Below are positions 8,357 through 17,431 of a stretch of DNA of 64,000 nucleotides, piece after piece. The notes beneath the pieces are model-generated. The model was not told where the DNA came from and did not search any database. It saw nothing but the letters and a program-made list of their open reading frames with translations. Numbering within the stretch: position 1 is the first letter of the stretch; every line of letters begins with the position of its first letter. The DNA comes from an uncultured Ruminococcus sp. (GTDB lineage Bacteria; Bacillota; Clostridia; Lachnospirales; Lachnospiraceae), in contig CAMMBV010000002.1 in NCBI GenBank assembly GCA_946494335.1, positions 1 to 64,000 of the forward strand, written 5' to 3'. The translations under genes and the position numbers were made by a program.

Positions 8357-10060
8357 TTACGCCATCATAACCATGCATTCTTTCTCGCAAAATGCAATTC
8401 CATATTTGATCAGCTTTTTCGTGCCGCGGCGTTTTAGCCCTTCCGCATACCTCTTTTCTTCAATCTGATTTAAAGCTTTTTCACAGGCAGCCTCCAGGTT
8501 CCCGTCATCTGCATACTTCAGCTCGATCACAATCCCAACTCGATCCGGTGTCTGGATGGAGATGTCACTGTACCCCTCCCCGGTCTCCGCGTTGGATTTG
8601 ACCAGCCAGCTCCCCTGGCTTCTCAGCAATCCAAGCAGCATACCATGGTAGAAGTTTTCTTTCATATTTGACCGGACTGCCGTATCCCGCACACTGATGG
8701 AATCCCACAGATAATCATGGAGCATCTCCTGAATCTTTTCCACCTCTCCATCTGGAAAGGCCTCACAGAAACGGTTGATTCTTTCGGAATCTGCCAGAGT
8801 AGTTTCCTCAAACCAGTCTTTTACCAGCTCAATGAACAGCTCCCGTACCTCCTGGTTTGGAAGGGCCAGTTTCATCTGCCTTCCCGGCAGACGTCCACGC
8901 TGCGTCAGGTATCCGGTGGAATAAAGGACACTCCAGATATTGTCGATGGAATCCTCCACATCCCGGTAGGTCAACTCCTGACGAATGGTTTTGGTGATCG
9001 TCTCGCCGTTTATCAGCTGCTCAACTTCATTTCGCGTGGTCTGGTTTTCCTTTTTTAACAGGCGGCGAATAAGATCATTTCCGCTGGTGTTGGCCCAGTA
9101 ATTCTCCGGTTCCGCTTCTGGATCCGCCAGCAGCTCATCACAATAATTGATCACATCCCAGGGACTGTACACCTCTGCATTTCCAAACCGGTACCCATCA
9201 TACCAATCCCGGATGCTCTCCTTATAAGCAGACAAACCATAAAAGGCAAGCAGCTCATCCACATCCTCGTCTGTAAAGCCAAAAAACTCATCATACCGGA
9301 CATCCGAAATCGTGTGCACTTTCAGGTTGTTAAGGCCTGTGAAAATGCTTTCTTTTGAAATCCTCAGGCATCCGGTGAGAACGGCAAAATAAAGACTGTC
9401 ATTCGTCTTCAGCGCATTCCCAAGAAAGTTACGGATAAGGTTTACCATCTCGTCATAATAACCGGCTTGGAATGCTTTATCCAGGGGAACGTCGTACTCA
9501 TCAATCAGCAGGATGACTTTCTGCCCATAATGCTTGTGCAAGAGCTGGGAGAGGGTTTTCAGACTTGCCGCTGCTACCTTCTCTGTCATCGAATAGATCC
9601 CTCCTTGTGAGGAACCTACCTCTGTCAACTGCGCATAGGCTTCTTTTTCATCATGCGTCAGTCTGTCACTGCTATTTAAAAAAAGAAATCTTCCTGCCTC
9701 ATTTCCGATAACCGTCTGCAATGCGACAACCGCTGTTTCATAGTTTAATCCATCCACACTTTTCAGACTGATAGAAATCACCGGGAACTTCCCCATGTAT
9801 GTTTCACACAGTTCTTTTTCCTCCATAATCTTTAAACCATCAAACAAGGCCGGGGTGCTACCAATTTCAAAAAAGCATTTCAACATGCTCATGTTCAGAG
9901 ACTTTCCGAAACGTCTTGGGCGAGTAAACAGATTTACCTCCCCCCAGTTTTGTAAAAGTTCTTTAATAAACATAGTCTTATCTGCATAATAGAAATCATT
10001 TGTCCTGAGCTTTTCGAATCCATCAATGCCGATGGGAAGTTTCATTCTCATCTTCTCCAT
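8357..10060 (-). CDS. AAA-ATPase-like / PD-(D/E)XK nuclease protein, copy A
   Basis: 567 residues. The N-terminal AAA-ATPase-like domain (PF09820 type, about 8-290) has the degenerate P-loop RPRRFGKSLN near 46, Walker B VILLIDEYDVPL near 192 and the sensor-like LTGCLRISKESIF near 240. The C-terminal PD-(D/E)XK domain (PF08011 type, about 470-560) shows GYSDISI and, 15 residues on, ELKYAD. The family is common and multicopy in Lachnospiraceae and Bacteroidota. Its role is unproven; defence or regulation has been suggested only by analogy. It follows pseudogene B at 30 nt on the same strand. Its last third resembles copy D more than its positional partner C. Confidence 0.85.
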   Translation of the reverse strand: MEKMRMKLPIGIDGFEKLRTNDFYYADKTMFIKELLQNWGEVNLFTRPRRFGKSLNMSMLKCFFEIGSTPALFDGLKIMEEKELCETYMGKFPVISISLKSVDGLNYETAVVALQTVIGNEAGRFLFLNSSDRLTHDEKEAYAQLTEVGSSQGGIYSMTEKVAAASLKTLSQLLHKHYGQKVILLIDEYDVPLDKAFQAGYYDEMVNLIRNFLGNALKTNDSLYFAVLTGCLRISKESIFTGLNNLKVHTISDVRYDEFFGFTDEDVDELLAFYGLSAYKESIRDWYDGYRFGNAEVYSPWDVINYCDELLADPEAEPENYWANTSGNDLIRRLLKKENQTTRNEVEQLINGETITKTIRQELTYRDVEDSIDNIWSVLYSTGYLTQRGRLPGRQMKLALPNQEVRELFIELVKDWFEETTLADSERINRFCEAFPDGEVEKIQEMLHDYLWDSISVRDTAVRSNMKENFYHGMLLGLLRSQGSWLVKSNAETGEGYSDISIQTPDRVGIVIELKYADDGNLEAACEKALNQIEEKRYAEGLKRRGTKKLIKYGIAFCEKECMVMMA

Positions 10061-10090
10061 ACTCCTTCCCGATAATTGCCTTATATTGTT

Positions 10091-10815
10091 TTACGCCATC
10101 ATAACCATGCATTCTTTCTCGCAAAATGCAATTCCATATTTGATCAGCTTTTTCGTACCGCGGCGTTTTAACCCTTCCGCGTACTTCTTTTCCTCGATCT
10201 GGTTTAATGCTTTTGGGCAGGCAGCCTCCAGATTCCCGTCATCTGCATACTTCAGCTCGATCACAATCCCAATCCGCTCCGGTGTCTGGATAGATATGTC
10301 ACTATATCCCTCCCCGGTCTCCGCGTTGGACTTGACCAGCCAGTTTCCCTGGCTTCTCAGCAATCCAAGCATCATACCATGGTAGAAGTTTTCTTTCATA
10401 TTTGACCGGACTGCCGTATCCCGCACACTGATGGAATCCCACAGGTAATCACCCAGCATCTCCTGGAGGGTTTCCACGTCCCCAGCCGGAAAGGCTGCGC
10501 AGAAGCGGTTAATTCTCACAGAGTCCGCACGGGCTGTTTCCCGGAACCATTCCTTCACCAGGCCGGAAAACAGTCTGCAGATTTCGCCATTGGGGATCCA
10601 AAGGCGGAACACGCCGGGCTGCTTCCGATCTCAAAAAAGCATTTCAGCATACTCATGTTCAGAGACTTTCCGAAACGTCTGGGGCGCGTAAACAAATTTA
10701 CTTTACCCCAATTTTGCAGAAGTTCCGCAATAAACAGAGTTTTATCCACATAATAAAAATTCTCGCTTGAGAATTCTTCAAAATTTTCAATTCCTACTGG
10801 AAGTTTTTTTCTCAC
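10091..10815 (-). pseudogene. AAA-ATPase-like / PD-(D/E)XK copy B, internal deletion
   Basis: The first 70 codons (10815 to about 10610) match copy D through the P-loop and FFEIGS. The reading frame then jumps straight to the FRLWIPNGEI region of the C-terminal third (10612-10091), in another frame. Compared with copy D (1695 bp), 970 bp are missing, which is not a multiple of three, so the product is frameshifted. The ATPase core, Walker B included, is lost. The nuclease end could only be made from an internal start. The promoter and leader shared with copy D remain intact upstream. Confidence 0.88.
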
Positions 10816-10886
10816 CTTCCCTACACTCCTTCCGGCACTAATAGCACTATATGTGCCAATAAACAGTGAATCATTGCTATGTTTTC

Positions 10887-10915
10887 ACTTTACTATAAAG
10901 CCGCAATGCAGTCAA
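10887..10915 (-). promoter_or_regulatory. Promoter of the A/B block (copy of the D promoter)
   Basis: Minus strand -35 TTGACT (10915-10910), 17-nt spacer, -10 TAAAGT (10892-10887). The surrounding 110 nt are almost the same as those upstream of copy D (16400-16513), so the promoter was part of the duplicated block. Confidence 0.6.
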
Positions 10916-10966
10916 GCTGATCCAATGGCACACCACGACAAACGCATGAGTTGTGTTTCTTCAATA

Positions 10967-10995
10967 TAGACTCTTATTCTCTCTTAGGGTATAAT
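10967..10995 (+). promoter_or_regulatory. Promoter of the basic-protein/DUF6338 pair
   Basis: -35 TAGACT (10967-10972), 17-nt spacer, perfect -10 TATAAT (10990-10995), 28 nt before the start codon at 11023. It is divergent from the A/B promoter. Confidence 0.65.
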
Positions 10996-11022
10996 AGAAT
11001 TAATACCCTGAAGGAGAATTAT

Positions 11023-11475
11023 ATGAATTATAGAAATAACGTTGATAAAGCATTAATCATAGACCTGTTAAATAATAATGATTCTGTGACTGTAATCGCA
11101 GATGGTAAAGTTATTTCAAAAGAAGAAATACAAAACAACCCCTCTATATATGCTACAGCAAAAGTTCATTTGAGCCAGCAAGCCATTTCCACCGAGGTTA
11201 AAGTCGTAGTCTCAGGTCATTGTGCCGAATTCATGTCAGAAAACAGGGAACAAAAGCTAATAGGTCAGGTCAATTTTAGCCAGTCTGGGAAAATCAGAAT
11301 CAGGAAATCTGTTCCTAAGCACACAAGATGTATTTTACGCGCAAGAGGACGCAAATCAAGTATAGCCATTGGTGGACCTACAAAACCACCAAAGCCGCAA
11401 AAATACCAATATTCTTTTACGGGAATTAGAAATCTTGCGCTGAAAAACTTAAAATTTGTAGATAAAAAGGGGTGA
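11023..11475 (+). CDS. Small basic protein of unknown function
   Basis: 150 residues from the ATG at 11023, which has AAGGAG 7 nt upstream; an in-frame ATG at 10951 precedes the promoter and is rejected. I do not recognise a family. The N-terminal part (1-90) looks like a small mixed fold; the C-terminal part is rich in Lys, Arg and Pro (RARGRKS, PKPQKY) and has no membrane segment, which suggests nucleic-acid or protein contact. The stop codon overlaps the GTG start of the next gene (GTGA), so the two are translationally coupled. Base composition is clearly more AT-rich than the flanking genes, a hint of transfer. Confidence 0.6.
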   Translation: MNYRNNVDKALIIDLLNNNDSVTVIADGKVISKEEIQNNPSIYATAKVHLSQQAISTEVKVVVSGHCAEFMSENREQKLIGQVNFSQSGKIRIRKSVPKHTRCILRARGRKSSIAIGGPTKPPKPQKYQYSFTGIRNLALKNLKFVDKKG

Positions 11476-12143
11476 CTTGTATCAGGGATTTATTAAGTAT
11501 TCTTCCAAATATCATTTTGTATTTAGCTTCCGGATACGCTTTTGTACAGACTTTCCGTTTTGTTGCTCTCAAAGAACGGAAACAGGAAATTAACCATTTA
11601 TTAACTTCTTCGCTTGTAATCGGCTATGTCATCGTGAATATAATGAATCTAATTCCATTTACAATATCATATCAAGCCGATTGCGTCGGTATTATAATTA
11701 CGAGTGTTATTGCCAGTTTTTTATTTAGCAAATTTTATATGAGCGACCTACTGTACCGCATCTTAAAACGCCTGCACATTTATACTACTACCAAAGATCA
11801 TTTTTGGATGAATTTTGTTGATTTCGATTACCCTTCCTATGTTAAAATTCAGATGAAGGATAATACAATATATAGTGGATATTACTATTTCATGGAGGGG
11901 TATGACAGGCAGCCACTCATCTCGCTTGCCGCATACAGGCAAGTAAATCCAAATGGCGATATAGAAAATCATCAAACCGACGAAACCAGTGTAATCCTAT
12001 TAGACACAAAAGATGCTAAATCGGTTCAATTTGTATACTACGACAGAAGCAGAAAGTGTGTAGATATAAAAGACTTAATATCGAATCACAACGAATACGG
12101 AAGTCCTACATACTCAGAATTTCACACAGAAAACGACAGATAA
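11472..12143 (+). CDS. DUF6338-like membrane protein
   Basis: 223 residues from a GTG overlapping the previous stop. Three hydrophobic segments (about 8-26, 44-64, 70-90) are followed by a soluble C-terminal domain with a WMNFVDFDYPSYVKIQMKD stretch near 115 and short beta-strand-like repeats. This layout fits the DUF6338 family of inner-membrane proteins with a cytoplasmic SH3-like or beta domain, whose function is not known. It is co-transcribed with the basic protein. Codon use is AT-rich like its partner. The DUF assignment rests on architecture, so treat it as tentative. Confidence 0.55.
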   Translation: MTCIRDLLSILPNIILYLASGYAFVQTFRFVALKERKQEINHLLTSSLVIGYVIVNIMNLIPFTISYQADCVGIIITSVIASFLFSKFYMSDLLYRILKRLHIYTTTKDHFWMNFVDFDYPSYVKIQMKDNTIYSGYYYFMEGYDRQPLISLAAYRQVNPNGDIENHQTDETSVILLDTKDAKSVQFVYYDRSRKCVDIKDLISNHNEYGSPTYSEFHTENDR

Positions 12144-12204
12144 ATGGATAAAGTAAAAGGTGTAGGTTCCAGGGTTTCCGATGAACAGGAAGGAGAGTGA
12201 TTTT

Positions 12205-12747
12205 ATGTCGCTTCCAAAAGAAAAAATCTATACTACTGAAAATATTTACACTCTCCCGGAGGGAGAACGCGCAGAACTTATTGACGGCCAGATTTATTAT
12301 ATGGCTCCTCCAGGCCGCAAACATCAGGAACTGGTAAATAATTTGTCTTATGTGATTAATGATTATATTCGCAAAAATAACGGCGGCTGCAAAATTTATC
12401 CGGCTCCTTTCGCAGTCTTTTTAAACGCTGACGGCAAAAACTATGTGGAACCAGATATCAGTGTAATCTGTGATAAGGATAAGTTGGATGACTTTGGCTG
12501 CAATGGCGCGCCTGACTGGATCATTGAAATCGTTTCTCCCAGCAGTATTTCTATGGATTACAACACAAAACTTTTTAAATACCGTACCGCCAAAGTTCGG
12601 GAATATTGGATCGTAGACTATACAAAGGATATGATTACTGTTTACAACTTTGAAACGGAACAAATGAACCGATACGAATTTTCTGACTCTGTTCCATCCG
12701 GTATTTATCCTGATCTGCTGATTGATTTTTCGCAGCTGAATATTTAA
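12205..12747 (+). CDS. Uma2-family (DUF820) PD-(D/E)XK endonuclease-like protein
   Basis: 180 residues from the ATG at 12205, which has GGAGAG 8 nt upstream; the ATG at 12181 lacks a site. Family motifs are ERAELIDGQIYYM near 18, KHQELVNNL near 38, VEPDISVI near 77 and DWIIEIVSPSS near 98, then YRTAKVREYWIVD near 122. The Asp of EPDISV and the Glu of IEIVSPSS fit the PD-(D/E)XK nuclease active site. The family is often multicopy in mobile or accessory regions, role unknown. It sits between the two AAA/PD-(D/E)XK blocks and points away from them. Confidence 0.85.
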   Translation: MSLPKEKIYTTENIYTLPEGERAELIDGQIYYMAPPGRKHQELVNNLSYVINDYIRKNNGGCKIYPAPFAVFLNADGKNYVEPDISVICDKDKLDDFGCNGAPDWIIEIVSPSSISMDYNTKLFKYRTAKVREYWIVDYTKDMITVYNFETEQMNRYEFSDSVPSGIYPDLLIDFSQLNI

Positions 12748-12805
12748 TCCGTATTAAAACCAGTCTATATCTCCTCATTTATACCCCAATTTAATGGTTA
12801 ATTCA

Positions 12806-12848
12806 ATTAAAAAGACACTGCCGCTTATTCCCCATAAGTGACAGTGTC
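12806..12848 (-). terminator. Terminator behind copies D-C
   Basis: On the minus strand, GACACTG (from 12848) and CAGTGTC pair, with an inner stem CTTAT/ATAAG, followed by TTTTTAATT. It lies about 118 nt after the stop of copy C. It could also slow + strand transcription leaving the Uma2 gene, though there is no T-run on that side. Confidence 0.7.
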
Positions 12849-12881
12849 CCGCTCTCATATCAAGACTTATTTGTCATATAA

Positions 12882-12909
12882 TTCACCCCTCCCTGAAGAA
12901 CATCTTTTT
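12882..12909 (-). repeat. 28-nt relic of the FMN riboswitch 5' edge
   Basis: These 28 nt match 7946-7973, the 5' edge of the FMN riboswitch, at 27 positions (a G-to-T change within the GCCC block). The rest of the aptamer is absent, so it cannot work as a riboswitch. It lies 57 nt past copy C, in the same orientation as the true element relative to copy A, and marks the edge of the duplicated block. Confidence 0.7.
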
Positions 12910-12965
12910 CCATTTCAACTCTCTGCATTCAGAGTGCAACTTCGGATTCTCATTTTTGTATTGTT

Positions 12966-14675
12966 TTACGCCATCATAACCATGCATTCTTTCTCGCAAA
13001 ATGCAATTCCATATTTGATCAGCTTTTTCGTGCCGCGGCGTTTTAGCCCTTCCGCATACCTCTTTTCTTCAATCTGATTTAAAGCTTTTTCACAGGCAGC
13101 CTCCAGGTTCCCGTCATCTGCATACTTCAGCTCGATCACAATCCCAACTCGATCCGGTGTCTGGATGGAGATGTCACTGTACCCCTCCCCGGTCTCCGCG
13201 TTGGATTTGACCAGCCAGCTCCCCTGGCTTCTCAACAATCCAAGCAGCATACCATGGTAGAAGTTTTCTTTCATGTTTTTTCGGATTGCCGTATCCCGCA
13301 CGCTGATGGAATCCCACAAATAGTCGCCCAGCATTTCCTGAATCACCGTCACATCCCCAGCCGGAAATGCCGCACAGAAACGATTGATCCTGGTAGAATC
13401 CAAACGGGTTACTTCCCTAAACCATTCCTGCACCAATTCAGAAAACAGCTTGCGGATTTCACCATTGGGAATCCACAGCCTGAACCAATCTGCATCCGCC
13501 TGCTCCACATGCATCCCCGTCAGATACCCAGTGGAATAAAGAACGCTCCATACATTTTCAACACGGTCGTCTATCTCCCGGTAGGTTAGCTCTTGCTTGA
13601 TATTTTTCGTTATTTTTTCACCGTTCAACAGCTCTTCCACCTCATCTTTGGTGGTCTGATCCGCCTTTTTCAGCATCCTGAGGATGAGGCCATTCCCGCT
13701 GGTGTTGGCCCAGTAGTTCTTCGGTACAGCATTTGGATCCGCCAGAAGCTCATCACAGTAATTGATTACATCCCAGGGACAATACACCTTTGCAGCCCCA
13801 AACTGATACCCATCGTACCAATCCCGGATGATCTCCTTATAGGCGGACAAACCATAGAATGCTAGCAGCTCATCCACCTCTTCGTCTGTAAAGCCAAAAA
13901 ACTCATCATACCGGACATCCGAAATCGTGTGTACCTTCAGGTTGTTAAGACCTGTGAAAATGCTTTCCTTGGAAATCCGCAGGCACCCGGTGAGGACAGC
14001 AAAGTAAAGGCTGTCATTTGTCTTCAGTGCATTCCCAAGGAAGTTGCGGATAAGGCTTACCATCTCATCATAATAACCGCCCTGAAACGCTTTATCCAGG
14101 GGAACATCGTATTCATCAATCAGCAGGATAACTTTCTGCCCATAATGCTTGTGCAAAAGCTGGGAGAGGGTTTTCAGACTTGCTGCTGCCACTTCTTCGG
14201 TCATGGCATAAAGCCCTCCATTACCCGATCCAATCTTTATCAGTTGTCCATAAGAACTCTTTTCTTCCTCAGACAACGTTCTACTGTCTTTCAGGAAGCC
14301 GAACTTCATTGCCTCATTTCCAATTACAGTCTGCAGTGCAGCAACTGCCGCTTCATACCTTAATCCATCCACACTTTTCAGACTCATAGAAATCACTGGG
14401 AATTTCCCCATGTATTTTTCACATAGTTCTTTTTCCTCCATAATCTTTAAACCATCAAACAAGGCCGGGGTGCTCCCAATTTCAAAAAAGCATTTCAACA
14501 TGCTCATGTTCAGAGACTTTCCGAAACGTCTTGGGCGAGTAAACAGATTTACCTCCCCCCAGTTTTGTAAAAGTTCTTTAATAAACATAGTCTTATCTGC
14601 ATAATAGAAATCATTTGTCCTGAGCTTTTCGAATCCATCAATGCCGATGGGAAGTTTCATTCTCATCTTCTCCAT
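12966..14675 (-). CDS. AAA-ATPase-like / PD-(D/E)XK nuclease protein, copy C
   Basis: 569 residues with the same plan as copy A: P-loop RPRRFGKSLN, Walker B VILLIDEYDVPL, and a C-terminal nuclease motif GYSDISI with ELKYAD. The first 85 residues and the last 110 are almost those of copy A. Residues 105-165 match copy D instead (MKFGFLKDSR block). The region 395-470 carries the FRLWIPNGEI variant shared with pseudogene B. The gene is thus a mosaic of the other copies, best explained by recombination within the family. It starts 30 nt after the stop of copy D and ends in the terminator at 12806-12848. Confidence 0.85.
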   Translation of the reverse strand: MEKMRMKLPIGIDGFEKLRTNDFYYADKTMFIKELLQNWGEVNLFTRPRRFGKSLNMSMLKCFFEIGSTPALFDGLKIMEEKELCEKYMGKFPVISMSLKSVDGLRYEAAVAALQTVIGNEAMKFGFLKDSRTLSEEEKSSYGQLIKIGSGNGGLYAMTEEVAAASLKTLSQLLHKHYGQKVILLIDEYDVPLDKAFQGGYYDEMVSLIRNFLGNALKTNDSLYFAVLTGCLRISKESIFTGLNNLKVHTISDVRYDEFFGFTDEEVDELLAFYGLSAYKEIIRDWYDGYQFGAAKVYCPWDVINYCDELLADPNAVPKNYWANTSGNGLILRMLKKADQTTKDEVEELLNGEKITKNIKQELTYREIDDRVENVWSVLYSTGYLTGMHVEQADADWFRLWIPNGEIRKLFSELVQEWFREVTRLDSTRINRFCAAFPAGDVTVIQEMLGDYLWDSISVRDTAIRKNMKENFYHGMLLGLLRSQGSWLVKSNAETGEGYSDISIQTPDRVGIVIELKYADDGNLEAACEKALNQIEEKRYAEGLKRRGTKKLIKYGIAFCEKECMVMMA

Positions 14676-14705
14676 ACTCCTTCCCGATAATTGCCTTATA
14701 TTGTT

Positions 14706-16400
14706 TTACGCCATCATAACCATGCATTCTTTCTCGCAAAATGCAATTCCATATTTGATCAGCTTTTTCGTACCGCGGCGTTTTAACCCTTCCGCGTACT
14801 TCTTTTCCTCGATCTGGTTTAATGCTTTTGGGCAGGCAGCCTCCAGATTCCCGTCATCTGCATACTTCAGCTCGATCACAATCCCAATCCGCTCCGGTGT
14901 CTGGATAGATATGTCACTATATCCCTCCCCGGTCTCCGCGTTGGACTTGACCAGCCAGTTTCCCTGGCTTCTCAGCAATCCAAGCATCATACCATGGTAG
15001 AAGTTTTCTTTCATATTTGACCGGACTGCCGTATCCCGCACACTGATGGAATCCCACAGGTAATCATGGAACATCTCCTGAATCTTTTCCACTTCTCCAT
15101 CTGGAAAGGCCCCGCAGAAACAATTAATTCTTTCGGAATCTGCCAGAGTAGTTTCCTCAAACCAGTCTTTTACCAGCTCGATGAACAGCTCCCTTACCTC
15201 CCGGTTTGGAAGGGTCAGTTTCATCCGCTTTCCCGGCAGACGTCCACGTTCAGTCAGGTATCCGGTGGAATAAAGAACACTCCAGATATTGTCAACGGAA
15301 TCTTCAACGTCCCTGTAAGTCAGTTCCTGACGAATAGTTTTTGTGATCGTTTCTCCATTTATCAGCTGCTCAACTTCATTTCGCGTGGTCTGATTTGCCC
15401 TTTTTAAAAGGCGGCGAATAAGATCATTTCCGCTGGTGTTGGCCCAGTAATTCTCCGGTTCTGCATTCTTATCCCGCAATAGAATCTGAACATATTTTAT
15501 GACATCCCACGGGCAGTAAATCGAAGCATTTCCGAATTTATATCCGTTATACCACCCACGGATGGTATCGTGAAACTCCCCAAGGCCATAGTAACGCAGA
15601 AGCTCCATTACTTCGCCTTCTGTAAAACCAAAGCTGTCACAAAAATAGGGATCCGATATGGTCATTACATTTAAATTGTTCAGGCCTGTGAAAATGCTTT
15701 CCTTGGAAATCTGCAGGCATCCCGTGAGAACCGCAAAATAAAGGCTGTCATTTGTTTTTAAAACATTCCCAAGCAGATTCCGAAGCAGGCTTACCATCTC
15801 GCCATAATATCCGGATTGAAACGCCTTATCCAGCGGAACGTCGTACTCATCGATCAGCAAGATGACTTTATGCCCATAATGCTTGTGTAAGAGCTGGGAG
15901 AGGGTTTTCAGACTTGCGGCTACTACATCTTCTGTCATGGCATAAAGCCCTCCATTGCCCAATCCAATCTTTATCAGTTGTCCATAAGAACTCTTTTCTT
16001 CTTCCGACAATGCTCTACTGTCTTTCAAAAAGCCGAACTTCATTGCCTCATTTCCAATTACAGTCCGCAGTGCAGCAACCGCCGCTTCATACCTTAATCC
16101 GTCCACACTTTTCAGACTGATAGAAATCACTGGGAATTTCCCCATGTATTCTTCACATAGTTCTTTTTCCTCCATAATCTTTAAACCATCAAACAAGGCC
16201 GGGGCGCTCCCAATTTCAAAAAAGCATTTCAACATGCTCATGTTCAGAGACTTTCCAAAACGTCTTGGGCGAGTAAACAAATTCACTTTACCCCAATTTT
16301 GCAGAAGTTCCGCAATAAATAGAGTTTTATCCACATAATAAAAATTCTCACTTGAGAATTCTTCAAAGTTTTCAATTCCAACTGAGAGTTTTTTTCTCAC
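14706..16400 (-). CDS. AAA-ATPase-like / PD-(D/E)XK nuclease protein, copy D
   Basis: 564 residues; P-loop RPRRFGKSLN near 44, Walker B VILLIDEYDVPL near 191, nuclease motif GYSDISI near 490 with ELKYAD. The N-terminus (MRKKLSVGIENFEEF) and C-terminus pair with pseudogene B, of which it is the intact version. Residues 250-320 are unlike A and C (NVMTISDPYFCDSF), while 325-470 match A (RGRLPG variant). It is first in the D-C operon, behind a promoter and a 70-nt leader that are duplicated ahead of B. The divergent middle part could be the target-sensing region; that is inference. Confidence 0.85.
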   Translation of the reverse strand: MRKKLSVGIENFEEFSSENFYYVDKTLFIAELLQNWGKVNLFTRPRRFGKSLNMSMLKCFFEIGSAPALFDGLKIMEEKELCEEYMGKFPVISISLKSVDGLRYEAAVAALRTVIGNEAMKFGFLKDSRALSEEEKSSYGQLIKIGLGNGGLYAMTEDVVAASLKTLSQLLHKHYGHKVILLIDEYDVPLDKAFQSGYYGEMVSLLRNLLGNVLKTNDSLYFAVLTGCLQISKESIFTGLNNLNVMTISDPYFCDSFGFTEGEVMELLRYYGLGEFHDTIRGWYNGYKFGNASIYCPWDVIKYVQILLRDKNAEPENYWANTSGNDLIRRLLKRANQTTRNEVEQLINGETITKTIRQELTYRDVEDSVDNIWSVLYSTGYLTERGRLPGKRMKLTLPNREVRELFIELVKDWFEETTLADSERINCFCGAFPDGEVEKIQEMFHDYLWDSISVRDTAVRSNMKENFYHGMMLGLLRSQGNWLVKSNAETGEGYSDISIQTPERIGIVIELKYADDGNLEAACPKALNQIEEKKYAEGLKRRGTKKLIKYGIAFCEKECMVMMA

Positions 16401-16471
16401 CTTCCCTACACTTCTTCCGGCACTAATAGCACTATGTGTACCAATAAACAGTGAATCATTGTTATGTTTTC

Positions 16472-16500
16472 ACTTTACTATAAAGCCGCAAGGCAGTCAA
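16472..16500 (-). promoter_or_regulatory. Promoter of the D-C operon
   Basis: Minus strand -35 TTGACT (16500-16495), 17-nt spacer, -10 TAAAGT (16477-16472), about 70 nt upstream of the start of copy D. It is duplicated at 10887-10915. Confidence 0.6.
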
Positions 16501-16557
16501 GCTGATCCAATGGCACATATAAATAAGGCAAGGTGTTTAACAACCCTGCCCTTTTCT

Positions 16558-17208
16558 TTACCAACATTTACTGCATGCATCATATCCGCTTGCCTGAGCC
16601 GCAGATACTGTAGTCTGTCGTGCTTTATTAGGATTCATGCGCCCGCAATCCGGAATGCTATGATACTTACTGCCCGTAGCAGAAAGCCATGCCGTTGCGC
16701 TATTAGTGGAATCATCCTCATCATTTGTGGTATCACTATATGATTCAGTATTGTTTGTATTATTAGAAGCTGTTACCGCACTTTGTGCTTGTGCTTTTAA
16801 TGTGTTTATCTGTGAATTTAGTTCTTCTACTTGCGACTGTAAATCGGTAACTTGAGCATTCAGCTCATCAATCGTTTCCTGGCATTTAGCGTGCTCTTCC
16901 GATATCTTTTCGTACTTAGCAGCAACGTCTTGCTGCCCTTCTATGGTCGCGTTAAGCGTCGTTATTTGAGCTTTTGCATCTTGTATGTAATTCTGGTATT
17001 CCGTATCAAGTTCGTCATACGTGGCGCTTAATGCTGTGATCTGTTCGTTAAGATCCTGTGCTTCGTTTTGGTACTTGTATACATCTTGAGAATAATAAAT
17101 GCTGGTTCCCAGCAGAACAACCGCGATAATTGCCAGGATATAATAGCCTTTACTTATTCTTTTGAATTTGTCGCGAATCTTATCGCGTGTTTCTTTAAAA
17201 TCGTACAT
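16558..17208 (-). CDS. Membrane-anchored coiled-coil protein with Cys-rich tail
   Basis: 216 residues from the ATG at 17208 (AGAGAGGG 6 nt upstream; an upstream in-frame start at 17262 lacks a site). Residues 1-20 are basic and cytoplasmic, 22-42 form one membrane span, and 45-150 form a long coiled coil of Leu/Ile heptads. A Ser/Thr/Asn-rich linker follows (150-180). The last 40 residues carry YHSIPDCGRM and GYDACSKCW, a His/Cys cluster (YHxxxC...CxxC) that looks like a small metal-binding tail. The same kind of tail ends the nuclease at 32034-32912. Its role is unknown; one guess is a cell-surface or envelope spacer with a sensing tip. Confidence 0.7.
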   Translation of the reverse strand: MYDFKETRDKIRDKFKRISKGYYILAIIAVVLLGTSIYYSQDVYKYQNEAQDLNEQITALSATYDELDTEYQNYIQDAKAQITTLNATIEGQQDVAAKYEKISEEHAKCQETIDELNAQVTDLQSQVEELNSQINTLKAQAQSAVTASNNTNNTESYSDTTNDEDDSTNSATAWLSATGSKYHSIPDCGRMNPNKARQTTVSAAQASGYDACSKCW

Positions 17209-17431
17209 TTCAACCCTCTCTTTACCACAGAACTGAACATGTTGAGTATCCCGATTATTCACACTACCCTATTAAAATCCGTGAATCTGGTGAAATACCT
17301 ATTTCTACTGTTAATGACATTGTATTTGATGAATAAATTCTATTTATTAACTTTTTATAAATTATACCATAAAGGAGTATTTTTATCAAATGATCGTATT
17401 TTTCGTACTTAAAAAGGCTTAAATATTAAAT

